This document shows positions 7,315-15,470 of a DNA stretch of 53,887 bases, piece by piece. Positions within the stretch are counted from its first letter, which is position 1; each line of letters opens with the position of its first letter. Below the pieces are notes generated by a model. It ran no database searches and was not told where the DNA came from. It was given only the letters and a program-made list of their open reading frames with translations. Origin of the DNA: an uncultured Clostridia bacterium (GTDB lineage Bacteria > Bacillota > Clostridia > Lachnospirales > Anaerotignaceae); NCBI GenBank assembly GCA_937901125.1, contig CALCGT010000054.1, forward strand, positions 1 through 53,887, read 5' to 3'. A program made the position numbers and the translations under genes.

Positions 7315-9009
7315 TTATTCCACGTCCAAGATTGGTTCGTTGTGATAATTCTTTTCTGTTCTATGTTCATTCAGAACTACCTGCGCAATATTCATGGCAT
7401 GGTCAGATACACGTTCCAGATTGCCCAGCAGATCCAAGAAATGGATACCGGCGTTTACACTGCATTCCGCATTGGACAAACGAGTGATGTGGCCTGCACG
7501 CAGCGCTTTTTCCATTTTGTCTACTTCATCTTCCAGGAAAGCCGTTTTTACTGCATAGCTTACATCGTCCAATTCCAGTGCCTTGATGGCATTGTCATAG
7601 GCACCCAATGTAGCCTTAGACATTTGGTCCAGTTCTGCCAGTGCCATTTCAGAGAAGGAGATGCCTTCCTGATTCATCTGCTCTGCCAGCTCTACCACGT
7701 TATCTGCATGGTCACCAATACGCTCCATATCGCTGACCGTATTCAGTAGAGATGTTACTGTCTCATTATCTTTATCATTCAGATGCAGCATACACAGTTC
7801 GATGAGGTATTCGGAAATGCTGTCGCAAACTTTGTTTATAACTATTTCTCTCTGTTTTACCTCTGCAATCTTTTCTTCGTCGTGATCCTTCAAAGTTGCC
7901 AGAGCCATAAACAGATTGTCTCTTGCGATACGACCCAGACGAATGGTTTCCAGTTTCGCACCTTCTACGGCAACGGAAGGAGTGGACATCATACGTTTGT
8001 CCAGATGTACCAACTGAGATTCGTCTGTAGTTTCCACTTTTTTGATGCCATTTACCTTCATGGCAATTTTAATAATGATACCGCTCAGGGGAATCAAAAC
8101 AACCGTCGTACCAATATTGAAGACGGTATGGATGGCAGAAATCTGTGTCATTGTGATAATGCCTTCGCCTAAGGATGGATCTGCCTTGGCAAAAACAATC
8201 AACGCAAGGATACTGAAAAGGATGGAGCCTGTGATATTAAACAGCAAATGCATCGTACCTACGCACTTTGCGTTTTTATTTGCGCCAACGGAACTCATGA
8301 TTGCTGTCACGCAAGTACCGATATTCTGACCCATGATGATAAATACCGCTGCTTTTGTAGGAACCAGACCGGCAGAAGCCAGGGACAACAGGATACCCTG
8401 AGAAGCAGAGGAGCTCTGGATGATAGCTGTGACACCGGCACCGGCTAGGATGCCCAGGAAAGGATTCGCACCCATGGAAATAAATGCCGTTTTAAATACT
8501 TCAGATTCTCTTAGCGGCTTGACTGCATCGGACATGGTGTTCATACCGATGAACAGAATACCAAAACCAATGATGATACCGGCAACATCTTTGCTCTTTG
8601 CTTTTTTGCCCACCAAGGTGATGATGACACCCAGCATAACAGCCAGAGGAGCCAACGTGGCAGGGCTGAACACTTTTGCCCATTCCCCGGCGGATACCAG
8701 CCAGCCAGTGATGGTCGTACCGATATTGGCGCCCATGATGACGCTGATGGCCTGCGTCAGGTTCATCAGACCGGCATTTACAAAGCCGACTACCATGACT
8801 GTTGTTGCGGAAGAGCTTTGGATGATGGCTGTTACCAAGGCCCCCAGAACAATGCCCATCAATTTATTCTGCGTCAAAACCTCAAGAATTTTCTTCATTT
8901 TGGAACCAGCGGCATTCTGCAGACCATCTGCCATGATATTCATACCATAGATGAACATCGCCAAACCGCCGATAAAGGGAATTATAATAGAACTCATATC
9001 TTTTTCCAT
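7315..9009 (-). CDS. Na/Pi cotransporter family protein with PhoU-like tail
   Basis: Inner-membrane sodium-dependent phosphate carrier. Residues about 1-310 hold the two inverted Na_Pi_cotrans repeats, each with the QSSSA motif (TAIIQSSSATTVMV and TAIIQSSSASQGI), within roughly eight membrane segments. Residues about 350-560 form a helical PhoU-like domain (RMSTPS and LNTVSDMERIGDHADN). ATG 9009 follows AAAGGAAAG; ATG 8997 is an alternative. A Pho-box-like repeat lies upstream, consistent with phosphate control. Confidence 0.9.
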   Translation of the reverse strand: MEKDMSSIIIPFIGGLAMFIYGMNIMADGLQNAAGSKMKKILEVLTQNKLMGIVLGALVTAIIQSSSATTVMVVGFVNAGLMNLTQAISVIMGANIGTTITGWLVSAGEWAKVFSPATLAPLAVMLGVIITLVGKKAKSKDVAGIIIGFGILFIGMNTMSDAVKPLRESEVFKTAFISMGANPFLGILAGAGVTAIIQSSSASQGILLSLASAGLVPTKAAVFIIMGQNIGTCVTAIMSSVGANKNAKCVGTMHLLFNITGSILFSILALIVFAKADPSLGEGIITMTQISAIHTVFNIGTTVVLIPLSGIIIKIAMKVNGIKKVETTDESQLVHLDKRMMSTPSVAVEGAKLETIRLGRIARDNLFMALATLKDHDEEKIAEVKQREIVINKVCDSISEYLIELCMLHLNDKDNETVTSLLNTVSDMERIGDHADNVVELAEQMNQEGISFSEMALAELDQMSKATLGAYDNAIKALELDDVSYAVKTAFLEDEVDKMEKALRAGHITRLSNAECSVNAGIHFLDLLGNLERVSDHAMNIAQVVLNEHRTEKNYHNEPILDVE

Positions 9010-9075
9010 CTTTCCTTTCCATACGATCGTCAGCGTTTCTGAAAAAGTGCATAAAAGCATTTTGCACTATTGATA

Positions 9076-9104
9076 ATGATATCATAAAGGATTTTGCTCC
9101 GCAA
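9076..9104 (-). promoter_or_regulatory. Sigma-A promoter of the Na/Pi symporter gene
   Basis: On the minus strand TTGCGG (9104-9099), a 17-bp spacer and TATCAT (9081-9076), about 67 bp upstream of the start codon. Confidence 0.55.
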
Positions 9105-9193
9105 TGAAAATTCGACGGTTTTTGGCAATTTCCACCGAATTCACAGATTTCTTAAGGTTTTCTTGATTGCCCTTGTGATTTCAGCAAAAGATT

Positions 9194-9210
9194 TGTTAAA
9201 TCCATGTTAA
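9194..9210 (-). promoter_or_regulatory. Pho-box-like direct repeat TTAACA-N5-TTAACA
   Basis: On the minus strand TTAACA at 9210-9205 and again at 9199-9194, with an exact 11-bp period. This is the PhoP/PhoB recognition layout in Firmicutes. It lies about 90 bp upstream of the proposed -35 of the Na/Pi symporter gene. The distance is longer than usual, so it is a candidate only. Confidence 0.45.
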
Positions 9211-9228
9211 AGAAGGAGAACAGAATAA

Positions 9229-9273
9229 AATAAGAGCCCCTTGAAGCTTGCTCCAAAAGGGACTCTTTTATAC
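9229..9273 (-). terminator. Terminator of mnmA
   Basis: AAGAGTCCCTTTTGGAGC on the minus strand pairs with CAAGGGGCTCTTATTT after a short loop. It lies just downstream of the mnmA stop and is nearly symmetrical. Confidence 0.7.
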
Positions 9274-9302
9274 CATTTTACTGCCCTGCCGCCACAAAAT
9301 AT

Positions 9303-10373
9303 TTATAAATTTTTCACAACACCATCGGGCAGAACGAAGCCGCCACCGACAACATATTCCCCGTCATACAGCACCAGGGACTGACCGGGGGTGATGGCCC
9401 TCTGGGGTTCGTCGAAGGTACATTCCAAAATATCTCCCTCCACCATACGAACCGTACACCATGCCGCCTTGTGGGCGTATCTGATCTTTGCTTTGAAACG
9501 CATGCCGTCCTCGAATTTTTCATAGGCCATGTGAGCCAGATCGCCTGCGTAGAGGGTTCTGCGGAACAATGCTTCATTATCGCAGAGCTTCACCTGATTT
9601 TTTTCCGCATCCACGCCATAAACGTAGACAGGCTTACCAAAGGCGATGCCAAGGCCCTTTCTCTGACCAACCGTATAATGAATGAGACCTTTATGCTTGC
9701 CCAATACCTTACCTTCCATATCCACAAAATAGCCTGCTTTGCCTTTATATGTGCCCTCTTTCTCAATAAAAGCCGCATAATCCCCATCGGGGATGAAGCA
9801 GATATCCTGACTATCGCTTTTTTTCGCCACAAAACCATCGATTTTTTCCGCAATGGCACGGACTTCATCTTTGTTGTATTCCCCAATAGGCAGGAGCATA
9901 GCTTCCAGCTGATCCTGGGTCAGACGATACAGGGCATAGGTCTGATCTTTCACCGCTGTGATGGAATTTCTGATGGCATATCTGCCGGTTTTCGGGTGTT
10001 TTTCAATGCGGGCATAATGCCCCGTAGCAATATGGGCTGCTCCCATTTCATGGGCTTTTTCCAGCAGAGCCTGCCCCTTCACCAATCTGTTGCAGACGAT
10101 GCAGGGATTGGGGGTCAGCCCCTTCTGGTACTGTTCCATGAAGTTATTCACCACACATTCGCGAAATTCCTTTTTAAAATCCAGCACTTCATAGGGGATG
10201 CCAAGGGTTTTCGCCACACGAGAAGCATCCTCGATGGCTTTTTTGCTGCCTTCCCCAGGCCACATTTCCATGGTCACACCAATGACATCATATCCCTGTT
10301 CTTTCAAAAGGTATGCAGCAACAGTGCTGTCCACCCCACCGGATAACCCAACGATCACTTTTCCCTTGTTCAT
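9303..10373 (-). CDS. mnmA: tRNA-specific 2-thiouridylase
   Basis: Inserts sulfur at C2 of the wobble uridine (s2U34) in tRNA Lys, Glu and Gln, using ATP and a persulfide relay. The PP-loop SGGVDS is near residue 12. The catalytic Cys lies in NPCIVCNRLVKG near residue 95 and the second in DSQDICFIPDG. The C-terminal beta-barrel ends in a GQSLVLY segment. ATG 10373 has GAGG spaced 9 nt away; ATG 10379 overlaps the upstream TGA but is too close to that site. Overlaps or abuts the DUF5662 gene, suggesting co-transcription. Confidence 0.93.
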   Translation of the reverse strand: MNKGKVIVGLSGGVDSTVAAYLLKEQGYDVIGVTMEMWPGEGSKKAIEDASRVAKTLGIPYEVLDFKKEFRECVVNNFMEQYQKGLTPNPCIVCNRLVKGQALLEKAHEMGAAHIATGHYARIEKHPKTGRYAIRNSITAVKDQTYALYRLTQDQLEAMLLPIGEYNKDEVRAIAEKIDGFVAKKSDSQDICFIPDGDYAAFIEKEGTYKGKAGYFVDMEGKVLGKHKGLIHYTVGQRKGLGIAFGKPVYVYGVDAEKNQVKLCDNEALFRRTLYAGDLAHMAYEKFEDGMRFKAKIRYAHKAAWCTVRMVEGDILECTFDEPQRAITPGQSLVLYDGEYVVGGGFVLPDGVVKNL

Positions 10374-10375
10374 TC

Positions 10376-10975
10376 TCATTCACCTCTTTTAAAGAGTTCC
10401 TTCAGGCTATGCAGCCCTTTTTTCCATCGTTCCCGACGGTCTTTTTTCAAAATCATTCTGGCATAGGCAAAGGTTTTTGCTTCTCCTTCCTCTGCCAGCA
10501 TTTTCAGAAGCCGATCCAACAGTGCCAGACTTTCTGGGTGCATCACTTCCTGCACACGCTTGCTTTTATTGTGATAGTTCCAGGGACTTATGTCCGTGTA
10601 ATTTTCCTTTTGATAGACCTTGCAGGCCGCAATGCGATCCATGCACATTTCCACCACATACCGTATGGGCATCTTCATGCCGATGAGCAGCTTTTCAGAA
10701 GTGCCGGGCATGGTATAATCAATCCAGTATTCAAAGTGGTGCTTGTTTCTGCCCTTATGGTGCAGCCAGGAAGATGAATAGCCCTTGGCCTCCTTTTCTG
10801 CATTATTGGGGCTTCTGTCCCCCTGGAAATATTTCGCACCAACCAGAAATTCTGTAGGGCTGTATTTACTCAGATCATGGGTCAGCCCCTGCCAGTAAAG
10901 GCCTACTTTGAAACAGCCTTCCCGCACCAGCTTTCTATGATATGTAATCGTTTGAAAATGTTCCTTGATCTTCAT
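10376..10975 (-). CDS. DUF5662 family protein
   Basis: A 199-residue cytoplasmic protein of unknown function, seen widely in Clostridia. It is rich in His, Trp and Tyr, with HDLSKYSPTEF and a SWLHHKGRNKHHFEYW segment, a pattern that could bind metal or nucleic acid. The C-terminal 40 residues are basic. ATG 10975 follows an AGGGAGG stretch. It lies directly upstream of mnmA and shares its transcript. Confidence 0.8.
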   Translation of the reverse strand: MKIKEHFQTITYHRKLVREGCFKVGLYWQGLTHDLSKYSPTEFLVGAKYFQGDRSPNNAEKEAKGYSSSWLHHKGRNKHHFEYWIDYTMPGTSEKLLIGMKMPIRYVVEMCMDRIAACKVYQKENYTDISPWNYHNKSKRVQEVMHPESLALLDRLLKMLAEEGEAKTFAYARMILKKDRRERWKKGLHSLKELFKRGE

Positions 10976-11096
10976 GTTTTTCCCTCCCTAATAAAACCAT
11001 TCGTAAGACTATTCCTTATGCCCTTGCGGATTCATAATCTTTCAGTCCATTTTAATTGGCTTCTTGAATCTTATAGGAACGGCTTTCTTCGGTATA

Positions 11097-11128
11097 GCAA
11101 AAAGGGTCGGCGTCAAAAACCGCCGACC
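11097..11128 (-). terminator. Terminator of the isochorismatase-family gene
   Basis: GGTCGGCG pairs with CGCCGACC across an 8-nt loop (11105-11128); the minus-strand copy is followed by TTTTTGC. The remaining bases to 10976 hold no coding sequence that I can support. Confidence 0.85.
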
Positions 11129-11145
11129 GCTTCATTGGTCGTTTC

Positions 11146-11688
11146 TTATTTTGTCAGCTTGGAGATGGCTTTGAAATGAGGTGTGCCTGCACCCTGTACC
11201 ATTTCATACAGCGCACCTTCGCAAGTGGTTACGAATGCGCCTTCCTGCACTGCTCTCTGGATGGCATAGTCTTTGTTGTAAACCATTCTGGAGCCTACGC
11301 AGTCAGCCACAATAAATACACGGTAGCCTTCGCGGATCAGATCGATAATGCTCTGCAGCACACAGATATGTGCTTCTACGCCGCAAACCAGAACTGTCTT
11401 TTTACCCTGGGCCTTTACCCAAGCTGCGAATGCTTCGCATCCTAGTGCGGAGAAGGAAGATTTTTCCATAGGTGTGAATTCGCCCAATGCTTCCTTGATG
11501 ACAGGAACAGTTTCACCCAGACCCTTTGTATACTGCTGTGTCACCGCCATAGGTACACCCAGTTCCTTCAGACCTTTTACGAAAGTAGCGGATTTTGCTA
11601 CGATTTCTTCATTGTTTGCGATAGCGGGAACCAGTTTTTCCTGAAAATCAATAATCAAAGCCGCTGTATCTTCTGCGAAAATTCTCAT
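11146..11688 (-). CDS. Isochorismatase-fold cysteine hydrolase
   Basis: Small amidohydrolase of the isochorismatase/nicotinamidase superfamily, 180 aa. The catalytic triad is visible as Asp14 (ALIIDFQ), Lys76 (MEKSSFSA) and Cys109 (GVEAHICV). ATG 11688 follows AGGAGG; the longer frame to 11751 has no site. It matches the YcaC-like branch more than true nicotinamidases, because the metal-binding DxHxxH of PncA is not evident. Substrate unknown. It is monocistronic by its own terminator. Confidence 0.85.
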   Translation of the reverse strand: MRIFAEDTAALIIDFQEKLVPAIANNEEIVAKSATFVKGLKELGVPMAVTQQYTKGLGETVPVIKEALGEFTPMEKSSFSALGCEAFAAWVKAQGKKTVLVCGVEAHICVLQSIIDLIREGYRVFIVADCVGSRMVYNKDYAIQRAVQEGAFVTTCEGALYEMVQGAGTPHFKAISKLTK

Positions 11689-11879
11689 TTTATTTTCCTC
11701 CTGATAGTCGTTATTTTCTATTTTTTGGGGATGGAAACAAAAAATCAACAAACCATCCCATTATTCTTTTTCATTTTATCCTATCAGAAGAAAATTGTCC
11801 ATACTTTTCGATTGTTTGAAGGATTGATTACGCTGAAAGCCGATTGCTCCCCCCCTCTACGCACTCCCGCAATCACCGC

Positions 11880-12656
11880 TTACATGAATTTCCTCATATG
11901 TTGTAATGCGCTCTTTTCCAGACGGGAGACCTGTGCCTGACTGATGCCGATCTCACTGCTGACCTCCGTCTGAGTCTTCCCTTCAAAAAACCGCAGATTC
12001 ACAATCTTCTTTTCCCGTTCAGAAAGATGGTGCATGGCTTCGTTCAGGGAAAGATTTTCCAGCCAGAGCTTATCTCCGTTCTTCTCATCGCTGACCTGAT
12101 CCATGACAAAAAGGGTGTCCCCGCCATCATGGTAGATGGGCTCAAAAAGGGAAACCGGGTCTTGGATAGCATCCATAGCCATAACGATAGTTTCCCGCGT
12201 CAGTCCCATTTCCTTGGCAATTTCCTCCACACTGGGCTCCTTTTCCTTTTCCGCCATCAGCCGTTCTTTTACTTGCAGAGCTTTATATGCCGTATCCCGC
12301 AGGGAGCGGCTGACCCGAATGGTATTATTATCCCGTAAATATCTGCGAATTTCCCCGATGATCATGGGGCAGAAATAAGTGGATGGCATCACATCCATAT
12401 CAATATTGAAATTATCGATGGCTTTGATAAGCCCCACCACCCCGATCTGAAACAGATCGTCCATATTTTCATTTCGGTTTTCGAATCGCTTGATGATGCT
12501 CAGCACCAGTCGCAGATTGCCTTCGATGAGCTTCTGCCGTGCCGTTTCATCCCCTTCTCTGCATTTTATGAATAATTCCCGAGCTTCTGTCCCCGTCAGG
12601 ACAGGCAGGGAAGCCGTATTTACGCCACTGATCTCCACCTTGCCGTAATAAGCCAT
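11880..12656 (-). CDS. sigG: RNA polymerase sporulation sigma factor SigG (forespore, late)
   Basis: Sigma-70 family factor that directs late forespore genes after engulfment. The N-terminus VEISGVNTASLPVLTG is the SigG hallmark. Region 2 (NLRLVLSIIKRFENRN to STYFCPMIIGEIRRYLRDN), region 3 and region 4 (GKTQTEVSSEIGISQAQVSRLEK) follow. At 258 aa it equals the usual length when started at ATG 12656, which has GGAGTGA upstream; the longer frame to 12764 runs through the promoter. It lies downstream of sigE as in other spore formers, but a small opposite-strand gene separates them. Confidence 0.95.
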   Translation of the reverse strand: MAYYGKVEISGVNTASLPVLTGTEARELFIKCREGDETARQKLIEGNLRLVLSIIKRFENRNENMDDLFQIGVVGLIKAIDNFNIDMDVMPSTYFCPMIIGEIRRYLRDNNTIRVSRSLRDTAYKALQVKERLMAEKEKEPSVEEIAKEMGLTRETIVMAMDAIQDPVSLFEPIYHDGGDTLFVMDQVSDEKNGDKLWLENLSLNEAMHHLSEREKKIVNLRFFEGKTQTEVSSEIGISQAQVSRLEKSALQHMRKFM

Positions 12657-12688
12657 CTTATCACTCCGTTCGTTCAAAGATATACTTA

Positions 12689-12718
12689 TAAAATCTCCTT
12701 GGTCGTGGGAAAATATAC
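12689..12718 (-). promoter_or_regulatory. Candidate sigma-F promoter of sigG
   Basis: On the minus strand GTATA (12718-12714), a 15-bp gap and GGAGATTTTA (12698-12689). This fits the sigma-F pattern GYWTA and GGNNANANT, and the site is 33 nt upstream of the sigG start. Sigma-F control of sigG is the established arrangement. Confidence 0.6.
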
Positions 12719-12760
12719 GAAACAAATCTCGCCATTTTCTATGGACATTCCTCTTCAGAT

Positions 12761-12790
12761 GCATAGAAAACGACCAAAATTCCCATCCTA
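12761..12790 (+). promoter_or_regulatory. Candidate sigma-G promoter of the 55-codon gene
   Basis: GCATA (12761-12765), an 18-bp spacer and CATCCTA (12784-12790) fit the sigma-G consensus GHATR-N18-CATWMTA apart from one position. It points to the small gene at 12815 and is divergent from sigG. Confidence 0.6.
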
Positions 12791-12814
12791 ATAAAAAAAA
12801 GAAAGGATGATTTT

Positions 12815-12982
12815 ATGCAAGAGACGGAAAACAGAGACGGAATTCTCTCCGCTCAGCCCCTGCGGGAAAGCACCCGTATCATCAGCCGCAGCAGCAGAAG
12901 CGGAAATCAGCAGTATTTGGACAGAGGCTTCGGGAAAATGAAAAATACGGATTATGAACCTCTGCACTATCAGGACACATAA
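12815..12982 (+). CDS. 55-residue unknown protein between sigG and sigE, putative forespore gene
   Basis: Short gene on the opposite strand to its neighbours. ATG 12815 has GAAAGGATGA 5-8 nt upstream and the frame runs 55 codons to TAA. The product is hydrophilic and rich in Arg, Ser, Asn and Gln, with a run IISRSSRSGNQQY in the middle and an acidic-aromatic tail (NTDYEPLHYQDT). It has no membrane segment, no Cys, and no alpha/beta SASP motif. A sigma-G-type promoter precedes it. I do not recognise a family. The role is inferred as a small forespore or spore protein only from promoter and position. Confidence 0.6.
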   Translation: MQETENRDGILSAQPLRESTRIISRSSRSGNQQYLDRGFGKMKNTDYEPLHYQDT

Positions 12983-12986
12983 AAAT

Positions 12987-13007
12987 GACCTCTCATCCAG
13001 AGAGGTC
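12987..13007 (-). terminator. Terminator between the small gene and sigE
   Basis: GACCTCTC, loop ATCCA, GAGAGGTC. On the minus strand a CATTTTTAT tract follows, so it mainly ends the spoIIGA-sigE transcript. It also follows the 55-codon gene on the plus strand, but without a T-run. Confidence 0.7.
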
Positions 13008-13012
13008 AACGG

Positions 13013-13747
13013 TTACATCAATTTATTCATTTCCTTTTTTAGACGGTTCATGATCTTCTTTTCCAGTCTGGAAATATAGGATTGGGAAATGCCCAGAATA
13101 TCCGCCACTTCCTTCTGGGTCTTTTCCGTGGTCTCCGGCAGGATGCCGAACCGCATCTCCACAATCCGCCGTTCCCTGCCGCTCAGCTTCTGCATGGCGT
13201 TGTTCAACAATTCCCGATCCACCTCTTCCTCGATATTTTTGGTAATGATATCATTTTCCGTGCCGAGGATATCCGAAAGGAGCAGTTCATTTCCTTCCCA
13301 GTCCACATTCAGGGGTTCATCAATAGAAACCTCCGATTTTGTTTTGCTGTTTCGTCTCAGATACATCAAAATCTCATTTTCGATGCAACGGGACGCATAG
13401 GTCGCCAGTTTTATTTTTTTGTCCACCTTAAAGGTGTTGATAGCCTTGATCAAGCCGATGGTCCCAATGGAGATCAGATCCTCCACATTGATGCCCGTAT
13501 TTTCAAATTTCCGGGCAATATAAACCACCAGCCGCAGATTCCGCTCAATGAGAACAGACTTCACCGTCACATCATCCTCTCCGCCCAGCTGTTCCAAAAG
13601 GACAGCCTCTTCTTCCGGCTTCAGCGGCGGTGGAAACACATCGCTACCCCCGATATAAAAGACGCCTTCCCCTTTGCCAAGCAGCCGTTTCAACAGCCGT
13701 TCTGCATGGTATTTCGCCAAAAACAGCAAATATTTCCATTCTTTCAT
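13013..13747 (-). CDS. sigE: Pro-sigma-E, early mother-cell sporulation sigma factor
   Basis: Sigma-70 family factor made as an inactive membrane-associated precursor. The first about 28 residues are the amphipathic pro-sequence, ending in the processing region VFYIGGSDVFPPPL. Region 2 (NLRLVVYIARKFENTGINVEDLISIGTIGLIKA) and region 4 (EKTQKEVADILGISQSYISRLEKKI) are almost identical to B. subtilis SigE by motif. The length, 244 aa, is typical. It overlaps spoIIGA by 4 nt (ATGA), coupling factor and protease. Confidence 0.96.
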   Translation of the reverse strand: MKEWKYLLFLAKYHAERLLKRLLGKGEGVFYIGGSDVFPPPLKPEEEAVLLEQLGGEDDVTVKSVLIERNLRLVVYIARKFENTGINVEDLISIGTIGLIKAINTFKVDKKIKLATYASRCIENEILMYLRRNSKTKSEVSIDEPLNVDWEGNELLLSDILGTENDIITKNIEEEVDRELLNNAMQKLSGRERRIVEMRFGILPETTEKTQKEVADILGISQSYISRLEKKIMNRLKKEMNKLM

Positions 13748-14601
13748 CCTGATTCCTCCTCTAATAAACAGGGCGGCACCAGCCCTTCATAAGACCCTGT
13801 AAATGCTTCCATAGAAATGCCCAGAAAAATATTTTTATGTGTGATCCTTTGCTCTCCAAAGAATAAGATCAATTCTTCTGCCCGTATCCCCCAAAGCTTC
13901 CCATCAGGGTTGCCTAAACTGGTAAAAGGGAGAAATTCCAGACCCAGTCCTTCCATCTGCCCAGAAAGGATACGGACACTTTCCTCTGCCGTGAAAAGAG
14001 GCAGCAATGCGGCAATCTCCAAAACGGCTACGCCTCGTCCATCCCGCTGGCGCAAGCCGTTCCCGGTGTCAATCAAAGTGCGCCCCTCTGCCTGCTTTCC
14101 CTTCCAACGGACAGTCGCCGTGCAAAATTCCCGTCTGCGCTGGATATGGCTTTCCATCCATTTTCCGCCCCATTTCAGCAGCAGATACGCCGTGACCACC
14201 GACCAAGGCAGCAGCCACCAGGGATATCCCTTTCGCAAAACGATGCCCTGCCCCAAAAAACGCTGGGCTTGGGTCATAGTGAACAATACATTCACACCGC
14301 CGCCCATCAGAAAGGACGCCAGCAATGCAGCACTGAAAATCCGCAAAAAATTCCGCAGCCGTTTAGGGGAATACGCTGCAGCCGTTCCCACCGCCAAAAG
14401 CAGCAGAGACAAAAGCAGGCCGCCATTTTTCCGAAACAGGCAAAGCCATCCGCAATACAGCACCGCCGCAAGAAGCCCCCCCAAAAGGATGCGCCAGTTC
14501 TTTTCCCGAAAGCCAGCGATGCGCCCCGCTGCCCAGAGCAGAAAGGCATTCATGCCCCAGGTCACAAAAAACAATACATCTATGTAAATCGTTGGTTCCA
14601 T
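13744..14601 (-). CDS. spoIIGA: Sporulation sigma-E processing peptidase SpoIIGA
   Basis: Septal membrane aspartic protease that removes the SigE pro-sequence when signalled by SpoIIR. The N-terminal half (residues about 1-150) has five hydrophobic segments. The C-terminal half carries the catalytic Asp in LIDTGN near residue 177, within a retropepsin-like domain. At 285 aa it is slightly short of the usual ~300. ATG 14601 follows GGAGGAAAG. First gene of the spoIIG operon. Confidence 0.92.
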   Translation of the reverse strand: MEPTIYIDVLFFVTWGMNAFLLWAAGRIAGFREKNWRILLGGLLAAVLYCGWLCLFRKNGGLLLSLLLLAVGTAAAYSPKRLRNFLRIFSAALLASFLMGGGVNVLFTMTQAQRFLGQGIVLRKGYPWWLLPWSVVTAYLLLKWGGKWMESHIQRRREFCTATVRWKGKQAEGRTLIDTGNGLRQRDGRGVAVLEIAALLPLFTAEESVRILSGQMEGLGLEFLPFTSLGNPDGKLWGIRAEELILFFGEQRITHKNIFLGISMEAFTGSYEGLVPPCLLEEESG

Positions 14602-14620
14602 AGCTTTCCTCCATAGTTTT

Positions 14621-14655
14621 GATTATAGGCGGACGAAGCGGTGAAACCTGTCGAT
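14621..14655 (-). promoter_or_regulatory. Possible Spo0A-controlled promoter of spoIIGA-sigE
   Basis: A TATAAT on the minus strand near 14628-14623 has no good -35, but TGTCGAT (14649-14655), one mismatch from the Spo0A box TGTCGAA, lies about 20 bp upstream. B. subtilis spoIIG has a similar arrangement. Weak evidence. Confidence 0.35.
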
Positions 14656-14695
14656 TTTGCTGAATGGAAAAAGAAAATGAAATGACAAAATCAAA

Positions 14696-14724
14696 CAAAA
14701 AAAGAGAGGTTTTTCAACCTCTCT
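14696..14724 (-). terminator. Terminator of the ECF sigma/anti-sigma operon
   Basis: AGAGAGGTT (14703-14711), loop, AACCTCTCT (14716-14724). The minus-strand copy runs into T7. Confidence 0.88.
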
Positions 14725-14732
14725 CAATGCTT

Positions 14733-15470
14733 TTATTCTGCCATGATTTCTGCCGCCATATCCTTCAGCACATCTTCGCCCAGATTGCAGTCGAACACGC
14801 CCAATGTGTAATACAGACCGCCGTCCAGCCAGCTATACTTTTCGAAGGTCTTCAGTTCCACTTTATCAGAGCCATAACCGATGTTCAACTCGCCTGCTGC
14901 CTGCATAGCCCGATCCTCTTCTGTCAGTTCATAATCGGGGGGAACAAATTTATTGGCGGTAACTACATAGCCTTCTGTTTCTTCCTGCCCTGCATCAGCA
15001 TAAGCGCTGCCATTCTGTGCAGAGAAATGCACGGTCTGCCCATCCTTATTTTTATAGCTGATAGACAGTACATTGTATTCATTGCCAACAGGGTTGCCTT
15101 CCTCATCCTGCCCCTGTTCCTGCCCTGTACCGGCTCTGTCAAAGGTAAAGCCATTATCGAAGTGTTCCACATATTTTGCATCCATGCCCAGCTTCTTTTC
15201 TGCCTTTTCCACATCTTCGTAAGCCGTAATGTTATTTGTCGTCCATACAGATACACTGGCAAGCTGTGTCGCCGCATAGGCTGTCACAGACATTACACAA
15301 ACCGCTGCCACTGCCACGATTTTTTTCATACCAAATTTCATAAAACCATTCTCCTTTCTTCTCTCCTCCGCTTCCTTTCGGATATTTTCCAGCATTTGTT
15401 CGGAAGGCTCCAGATTTTGCACCTTTTTCGTCAAAGCCTCCTTCATCCATCTATCAAAATCAGATCTCAT
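14733..15470 (-). CDS. Putative anti-sigma factor with one membrane segment
   Basis: A 245-residue protein whose first 45 residues are charged and cytosolic (ALTKKVQNLEPSEQMLENIR). A single membrane span follows near residues 48-66, and then a Gly/Glu-rich extracellular domain of about 175 residues containing Trp and Tyr but no recognised catalytic motif. It overlaps the ECF sigma gene by 11 nt. This layout is standard for a membrane-bound anti-sigma factor that holds its partner until a cell-surface signal arrives. The sensory domain is not one I can name. Confidence 0.75.
   Translation of the reverse strand: MRSDFDRWMKEALTKKVQNLEPSEQMLENIRKEAEERRKENGFMKFGMKKIVAVAAVCVMSVTAYAATQLASVSVWTTNNITAYEDVEKAEKKLGMDAKYVEHFDNGFTFDRAGTGQEQGQDEEGNPVGNEYNVLSISYKNKDGQTVHFSAQNGSAYADAGQEETEGYVVTANKFVPPDYELTEEDRAMQAAGELNIGYGSDKVELKTFEKYSWLDGGLYYTLGVFDCNLGEDVLKDMAAEIMAE

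Noticed and set aside
12788..13009. Minus-strand frame (73 codons) between sigE and sigG
   Set aside because: No ribosome site and it covers the terminator of sigE; the plus-strand 55-codon frame has the better start and promoter.
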